Shown here one piece after another: positions 37,355 to 41,823 of a stretch of DNA of 41,823 nt. The first letter of the stretch is position 1, and every line of letters begins with the position of its first letter. This DNA is from an uncultured Paenibacillaceae bacterium. GTDB taxonomy: Bacteria; Bacillota; Bacilli; Aneurinibacillales; Aneurinibacillaceae. The translations under genes were made by a program, and so were the position numbers. The notes under the pieces are model-generated. The model had not been told where the DNA came from. It did no database searches and worked only from the letters and a program-made list of their open reading frames with translations. Where the stretch lies: contig CAMLDI010000025.1 in assembly GCA_946478845.1 (NCBI GenBank), positions 1-41,823 of the forward strand, read 5' to 3'.

Positions 37355-38908
37355 ATGAATGGTGATAGTAAATGGGGGGTACTTGGACAGTATGACTGGT
37401 CTATTATGGCCCCAGAATTGACCATACTTGTTTTTGCCACACTCCTTTCTATAATTGATTTGTTATTGCCGAAAAAGACAGATCGCCGCATTATTGGGGT
37501 TCTTGGATTAGTTGGGATTATCCTATCCCTGATTTTCACCTTATCAAATACAGGCATACAGCCTGCATCCATCATGGCTGATATGTATCGTTTAGATTCC
37601 TTTGCCGTTGCCTTTAAAGCAATTTTCCTGACTGGTGTTGCTTTTGCCTTCCTGATGTCCTTAGGGTCTTTGGACAAAAAAGAGGTAGTATACCAGGGCG
37701 AATATTATTACTTGATGTTAACGGCTTTATTAGGCGCCATGTTCATGGCATCTTCTGCAGATTTAATTACCCTTTTTATTGGCCTGGAACTTCTTTCTGT
37801 TTCCTCCTTTATTCTGGTTGGATTACGGAAAAAAAATATTCAGTCCAACGAATCTGCCTTTAAATATGCAGTCATTGGCGGGATTTCTGCAGCAGTGATC
37901 CTTTATGGCATGTCCTTTATCTACGGTTTAACAGGGACGACGAACCTGTATCTGATTGCTGAACGTCTTGGCAACGTATACCAGGGCGGATTTAGCTACA
38001 TTGTATATGTGGCCTTCTTCTTAATGTTAGTAGGCCTAAGCTTCAAAATTTCCGCTGTGCCTAACCAAACCTGGGCACCGGACGTATATCAAGGCGCACC
38101 AACGCCAATCACTGCATTCTTATCAGTGGTTTCCAAAGCGGCTGGGTTCGCCATTATCTTGCGTGTGTTTATTATTATGCTCAGTAACGTGGTGGATATC
38201 GATATGACCACAGGGGAAATGAAATCCCTGCTGGTAGATAATCTTGCCCTCTACCTGGGAATCGTCGCTGCAGCTTCTATGATTATTGGGAACACCATGG
38301 CTCTTCGCCAGGTAAATATGAAACGGATGATGGCTTACTCCGGGATTGCCCAGGCAGGGTACTTGCTCGTACCATTTGCAACATTTACTGTTCTCCTGTT
38401 CGAGCAAACCTTGTTCTATCTCATTGCATACTTGTTTGCAAACATGGGGATCTTCGCTATTATGACCATTGTTGCCAAAGACCAGGGCCACGACGAAATT
38501 CGCGGCTTTGCCGGTCTGTTCCAACGGGCGCCATTATTAGCGATTTCCATGGCCATCTTCCTGCTTTCCTTAGCAGGTATTCCGATTACTGCAGGCTTCT
38601 TCGGGAAATTCTATATCTTCCTTAGCTCTATGGCTCGCCAAAACTATTGGTTAGCAGGAATCATGATTGCCACCAGTGTAGTATCCTATGTGTACTACTT
38701 CGGTGTAATGAAACAAATGTTCATGCGCACCAACGAAAATGGCGTCAACAAAATTAAAGTGCCGCCATGCATTGCCTTAGCAGTGCTGGTTTCTGTAGTT
38801 GTAACGGTCCTTGCTGGTATTTTCCCAGGAGATGTTATTGAATACCTTCATAACAATTATCTCTTCGAAAATATGGTGCAAGCCGTAGAACAAGTGGTAA
38901 TGAAGTAA
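37355..38908 (+). CDS. nuoN: NADH-quinone oxidoreductase subunit N
   Basis: An antiporter-like subunit of 517 residues, last of the operon. Typical segments are GLELLSVSSFILVGLRKK with the conserved Glu, VPNQTWAPDVYQGAPTPITA, and MMAYSGIAQAGYLL. Start ATG 37355 after ATAGGAGGG. A terminator follows at 38945. Confidence 0.96.
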   Translation: MNGDSKWGVLGQYDWSIMAPELTILVFATLLSIIDLLLPKKTDRRIIGVLGLVGIILSLIFTLSNTGIQPASIMADMYRLDSFAVAFKAIFLTGVAFAFLMSLGSLDKKEVVYQGEYYYLMLTALLGAMFMASSADLITLFIGLELLSVSSFILVGLRKKNIQSNESAFKYAVIGGISAAVILYGMSFIYGLTGTTNLYLIAERLGNVYQGGFSYIVYVAFFLMLVGLSFKISAVPNQTWAPDVYQGAPTPITAFLSVVSKAAGFAIILRVFIIMLSNVVDIDMTTGEMKSLLVDNLALYLGIVAAASMIIGNTMALRQVNMKRMMAYSGIAQAGYLLVPFATFTVLLFEQTLFYLIAYLFANMGIFAIMTIVAKDQGHDEIRGFAGLFQRAPLLAISMAIFLLSLAGIPITAGFFGKFYIFLSSMARQNYWLAGIMIATSVVSYVYYFGVMKQMFMRTNENGVNKIKVPPCIALAVLVSVVVTVLAGIFPGDVIEYLHNNYLFENMVQAVEQVVMK

Positions 38909-38944
38909 ATAAGAGGAGAAGCGTAAGCTTCTTTGAAATGAATG

Positions 38945-38980
38945 AAAGGCTGTCGAGAGTGATCTCGGCAGCCTTTTTTT
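38945..38980 (+). terminator. Rho-independent terminator of the nuo operon
   Basis: AAAGGCTG and CGAGA pair with TCTCG and CAGCCTTT, followed by seven T. A smaller AGAAGC/GCTTCT hairpin lies just before it near 38916-38932. Confidence 0.9.
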
Positions 38981-39030
38981 GCGTGGGTGGAAGGGATCCC
39001 CGGAGGGGATAGATGTAGTAGGTTAGGTGA

Positions 39031-39114
39031 CTTATCATCTTTATCCCCTTTGCTCAGAATTGAGTATCAGAAGAAGAAAGTCAGTGACTTATCATCTTTA
39101 TCCCTTTACCTCAG
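39031..39114 (-). repeat. Pair of interspersed 27-base motifs, 57-base period, minus strand
   Basis: Read on the minus strand, copies at 39088-39114 and 39031-39057 each begin CTGA and end GGGATAAAGATGATAAG. The spacer is 30 bases. This pair shares the variant base A (GATGATAAG), so the two copies of a pair resemble each other more than copies elsewhere. Confidence 0.92.
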
Positions 39115-39227
39115 TAATTAAGCCAGCAGACAAACATAGTTCCCTTTATTGGTTAGATAATGGAGGAACTTTGGAAGACTCTATGGGTTTTAAAATTTTT
39201 CCTTTGAAAGGTGGAAGAAGCGTTTAA
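39115..39227 (+). pseudogene. Possible C-terminal remnant of a lost gene
   Basis: After the repeats a frame reads to a TAA at 39225-39227 with protein-like sequence SLYWLDNGGTLEDSMGFKIF followed by PLKGGRSV. It has no start or ribosome site of its own, and the frame's upstream part is repeat DNA. Its stop overlaps the start of the next gene by one base (TAATG), as in a coupled gene pair. This suggests the 3' tail of a deleted gene that was once translated with the following one, perhaps a toxin/immunity-like pair. Weak evidence. Confidence 0.35.
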
Positions 39228-39673
39228 TGACTCAATTTTATTATCTTTCTGCAAAAAGTCCTTTAGATACTGGAACGTTTGGTGAAAAAAAGGTACTTTC
39301 TAAAAAAGGAAATTATATATTTGAAACAGCGTTAGATGAGGTATCTATTACAATTAAAAAGATAGAAAATGATATGATTTCAAACTTATCTTATCCTTAT
39401 CAATATGAGGTCACGACCCATTTAGGTGATTTCGGAGTAAACAAGGACAGATTAAATGAACTGGATCGAAAATGTTTACAAACTTTACTAGATTATTTGA
39501 AAGTGTCTATTCAAAAAAGTTTTGTAATAGAATTTTATACGGCATGGGCCGGGGAAGAATTGTTAGATGTTGAAAAAGCAAGAGTGATTTCAACAGATGA
39601 ATTAAATGCTCCAATTCAATTAAAGCTGAGTAATATGGAAAAATTAAAGATTTTCCGCGAAAAATATACCTAA
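39227..39673 (+). CDS. Unknown 148-residue protein, possibly an orphan immunity protein
   Basis: I do not recognise the family. The protein is soluble with no signal peptide; it begins MTQFYYLSAKSPLDTGTFGE and contains SFVIEFYTAWAGEELL near the C-terminus. The nearest ribosome site, GGTGG, is about 12 bases from ATG 39227, a poor spacing, so it may depend on coupling to the frame that ends at the same base. Composition is more AT-rich than the nuo genes, suggesting acquisition. The immunity idea rests only on its coupling to an apparent gene tail. Confidence 0.6.
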   Translation: MTQFYYLSAKSPLDTGTFGEKKVLSKKGNYIFETALDEVSITIKKIENDMISNLSYPYQYEVTTHLGDFGVNKDRLNELDRKCLQTLLDYLKVSIQKSFVIEFYTAWAGEELLDVEKARVISTDELNAPIQLKLSNMEKLKIFREKYT

Positions 39674-39680
39674 AATAAAA

Positions 39681-39721
39681 TAGAGGGAGTGTCAGAAAAA
39701 TGTTTTCTGACACTCCCTCTA
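39681..39721. terminator. Perfect 19-base-pair hairpin, possible bidirectional terminator
   Basis: TAGAGGGAGTGTCAGAAAA (39681-39699) is the exact reverse complement of 39703-39721, with a three-base loop. No T-run follows, though TTTT lies inside the right arm. It could end the preceding gene or be a palindromic relic of a mobile element. Confidence 0.5.
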
Positions 39722-39856
39722 TCATTATAGTTCTCTATTAATTTTGTGGTTGAAACAAAAGAATCCAAGAAACCGTCTAAAAATTTGTGGACCATCTGTA
39801 TAGAAAATTAATTGAATATATTTACTAATGTAAAATTAGTGAAAGGAGGTGATTAG

Positions 39857-40615
39857 ATGTACTTTCGCCACTTTCTTATATCAGGTCTGATGGTTGGAGC
39901 CACCATGTTTTTAGGGAATATTGCTTTTGCGGAGATGAATGAAGTTAGTAAGAAGCAGATTCCTCCTCAAGCCATAGAAAAGGTGAATGGAACTGTTCCT
40001 GCCAATGAAAAAGCTCAGGTGCCTGAACAAGCGTTGGAGAATCAAGGGAAAGCCCAACAACAACCTGTAAAAGAGAAGCCTTTTGCTCCATCAAAAAGTT
40101 TGCCAGAACAGGCAAAAGGTGAAGGAATTAGGATAAATCCTGCTCTTGCAAAGAATAATGGGATAGGGAAAAATAAGCCCATTCCTATTATTGAGTCGGA
40201 AAAATCTAAAATAGATTCTATTCATCAATCTAAAAATGAAGGGAAAAACCAGGCTCAACAGCCAAGGTTCAGCTCCCCGGGCAAAGACCGCCCTTTGGTG
40301 AATCCTGTACAGGACCAACAAAACAAAGGGGATATCCCTTCCAAAAAGGATGAGATGCCACAGAGTCAAATGCCAAACCAAACACAGCGGACAAGCGCTA
40401 ATGGGGGGAAATCCAATGATCGGAACAACCCGGATCTAAAGGATTTTGATTTTTTAGATCATTGGATGATATGGAATTTATTTTATGATATACAACTGCT
40501 TGTAAAACCCTATCATACTCATCAGCAAATTTGGATGAGTAATCAATGGATGAATGCTCCTCCATCACCACCGCCACAAGCCGCTCCTTTATTAGAAACC
40601 GTATCTATCAATTAA
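39857..40615 (+). CDS. Secreted low-complexity protein of unknown function
   Basis: A 252-residue protein with a signal peptide (about 1-25, HFLISGLMVGATMFLGNIAFA, likely cut before EMNE). The mature part is rich in Gln, Lys, Pro and Asn and has no obvious fold until about residue 197, where an aromatic stretch DFLDHWMIWNLFYDIQ appears. It ends in a proline-rich tail, NAPPSPPPQAAPLLE. The start is ATG 39857 with an excellent ribosome site (AAAGGAGGTGATTAG). The next gene, also secreted, follows after 26 bases, so they form a likely operon. Possibly a cell-surface or matrix protein (inference). Confidence 0.75.
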   Translation: MYFRHFLISGLMVGATMFLGNIAFAEMNEVSKKQIPPQAIEKVNGTVPANEKAQVPEQALENQGKAQQQPVKEKPFAPSKSLPEQAKGEGIRINPALAKNNGIGKNKPIPIIESEKSKIDSIHQSKNEGKNQAQQPRFSSPGKDRPLVNPVQDQQNKGDIPSKKDEMPQSQMPNQTQRTSANGGKSNDRNNPDLKDFDFLDHWMIWNLFYDIQLLVKPYHTHQQIWMSNQWMNAPPSPPPQAAPLLETVSIN

Positions 40616-40641
40616 AATCTAATAACAGGAGCGAATAAAAC

Positions 40642-41823
40642 ATGAAACATTACCTTAACACTAAAAATATTGTTAAATATGTTGTACTTTCTGGAGCATT
40701 AGCATTTGGTATTTTTGCTGGAGGCCAATTAACCCAAGCTGCGGGCCCTGATATGGCTCAAAAAAACAAACCAGCCCAGGCACAAAATGCTAAAAATAAT
40801 ATTAAAGCAAACAACTCACAGGCCAGTGTACATGCCAGCGAAACTGCGAAAAAGCATGCTGCTCCTAACTCTGCTGTTCAAGGTAAAGTTAAACCTGCAC
40901 CAGTGGTATCAGAAGATATTATTGCTGATGAAACGACAGATGAAGCTACTGAAGAAACTGTAAATGTGGACAATCCAACAGCAGAAGTAGATGTTACTGA
41001 CCCAGATTCTGCTTCACAAGAAACATCTGATTCTATTGATGAGGCTGCAAAAACTGAAGATCTTCCAGCTACGAATGAAGATGGGAATCAAGATGACGAA
41101 GGCAGCAACGATGATGAAGATTCTGCTGTAAAAGTTGAAGATGAAGAGGGAGATGATAATTCCGATTCTGAACAACCTGTTTCTGATGACCCTATTTCTG
41201 ACACTGATGCAGTAGTTAATACAACGAACAACAACAATAATAATAATGATGATGATGATGAATCTGATGATGATGAAGATTCTGATGATGATGCAGCAAC
41301 TGACGAGGAAGCAGCAGCTGACGAAGAAGTTGCTAAAGTAAATCCATCTGCAGCAAATAAAGTAAATTCTCAAGCATTTGAACATGCAAGTGATAATGCA
41401 AAAGAACATGCAGCACCAAACTCTGCTGTACATGCTGATGGAGATGCCACTGATGAAGTAGTGGCAGACGAAGATGCAACTGAAGATGTAGTAGCAGATG
41501 AAGATGCAACTGAAGAAGTAGTAGCAGATGAAGCAACAACTGACGAGGAAGCAGCAGCTGACGAAGAAGTTGCTAAAGTGAATCCTTCTGCAGCAAATAA
41601 AGTAAATTCTCAAGCATTTGAACATGCAAGTGATAATGCAAAAGAACATGCAGCACCAAATTCTGCTGTACATGCTGAAGGAGATGCGACTGACGAAGTA
41701 GTAGTAGATGAAGATGCAACTGACGAAGAAGTAGTGGCAGACGAAGATGCAACTGAAGAAGTAGTAGCAGATGAAGATGCAACTGACGAAGAAGTAGTGG
41801 CAGACGAAGATGCAACTGAAGAA
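40642..41823 (+). CDS. Secreted acidic repeat protein (3' end outside window)
   Basis: The frame is open from ATG 40642 (ribosome site CAGGAGCG) to the last base, at least 394 residues. A signal peptide (about 1-33, ending QLTQA before AGPDMA) is followed by a very acidic chain. A motif HAS[ED]xAKxHAAPNSAV occurs near residues 64-79 and again in each of two copies of an 80-residue repeat (starting about residues 220 and 300; DNA period exactly 240 bases). Between copies are short VVADEDATEE-type units. A poly-Asn/poly-Asp run lies at about 194-218. No Cys or Trp is seen. Such Asp/Glu repeats suggest calcium binding or a surface/matrix role, which is inference. No known family recognised. Confidence 0.8.
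   Translation, partial: MKHYLNTKNIVKYVVLSGALAFGIFAGGQLTQAAGPDMAQKNKPAQAQNAKNNIKANNSQASVHASETAKKHAAPNSAVQGKVKPAPVVSEDIIADETTDEATEETVNVDNPTAEVDVTDPDSASQETSDSIDEAAKTEDLPATNEDGNQDDEGSNDDEDSAVKVEDEEGDDNSDSEQPVSDDPISDTDAVVNTTNNNNNNNDDDDESDDDEDSDDDAATDEEAAADEEVAKVNPSAANKVNSQAFEHASDNAKEHAAPNSAVHADGDATDEVVADEDATEDVVADEDATEEVVADEATTDEEAAADEEVAKVNPSAANKVNSQAFEHASDNAKEHAAPNSAVHAEGDATDEVVVDEDATDEEVVADEDATEEVVADEDATDEEVVADEDATEE

Noticed and set aside
39027..39114. Extension of the 39115-39227 frame upstream to an ATG at 39027
   Set aside because: The extension is made of the 27-base motif pair, has no ribosome site and is unlikely to be coding.
41014..41815. Long minus-strand frames rich in Cys, Ile or Leu
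   Set aside because: They are antisense shadows of the acidic repeat gene; the composition comes from GAA/GAT repeats and there is no ribosome site.

Overview
The window is chromosomal DNA from an endospore-forming member of the Bacillales. The gene order ywlE, rpiB, ywlG, glyA, upp, mnaA, atp operon matches the B. subtilis ywlE-to-atp neighbourhood. Strong Shine-Dalgarno sites, TTG/GTG starts, extended -10 promoters, a CgeB-like glycosyltransferase and a CsxC-like spore-surface protein all fit. An 11-subunit nuo operon near the atp operon is known from Bacillales, but I cannot fix the genus from sequence alone.

Layout. 1-851: 3' part of an IS200/IS605-type tnpB with its right end and a candidate omega RNA. 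923-5920: protein-arginine phosphatase ywlE, a lipase without signal peptide, an alpha/beta hydrolase, rpiB, ywlG and glyA. 6200-7087: an IS1595-like transposase whose catalytic motif is altered, behind a good promoter overlapped by a LexA-type box. 7361-12132: upp, mnaA, an ABC-F ATPase (ykpA type) and a CgeB-like glycosyltransferase. 12561-13754: thiolase. 13964-21203: complete F1Fo ATP synthase operon (atpZ/I-like, atpI, B, E, F, H, A, G, D, C). 21437-25568: AT-rich, probably acquired island with a lactococcin-972-type membrane protein/ABC ATPase pair, an unknown small membrane-anchored protein, a decayed IS3-family remnant and, on the opposite strand, a lactococcin-972-like secreted peptide. 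25950-28847: small membrane protein, metallophosphoesterase, CsxC-like spore protein and a second low-molecular-weight phosphatase. 29059-38908: nuoABCDHIJKLMN, with no nuoEFG. 39115-41823: an orphan reading-frame tail, an unknown 148-residue protein and two secreted low-complexity proteins, the second built of acidic repeats and cut by the window end.

How the genes work together. The nuo and atp operons supply proton pumping and ATP synthesis; glyA, upp, rpiB and mnaA serve one-carbon metabolism, pyrimidine salvage, pentose phosphate and cell-wall precursor metabolism. The most unusual structure is an interspersed 27-base motif (CTGA, six variable bases, GGGATAAAGGTGATAAG) found at six intergenic loci. 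Five of them carry it as a head-to-tail pair, with a 30-base spacer in three cases (31 and 40 in the others). The second most unusual is the possibly SOS-controlled, catalytically altered transposase between glyA and upp.
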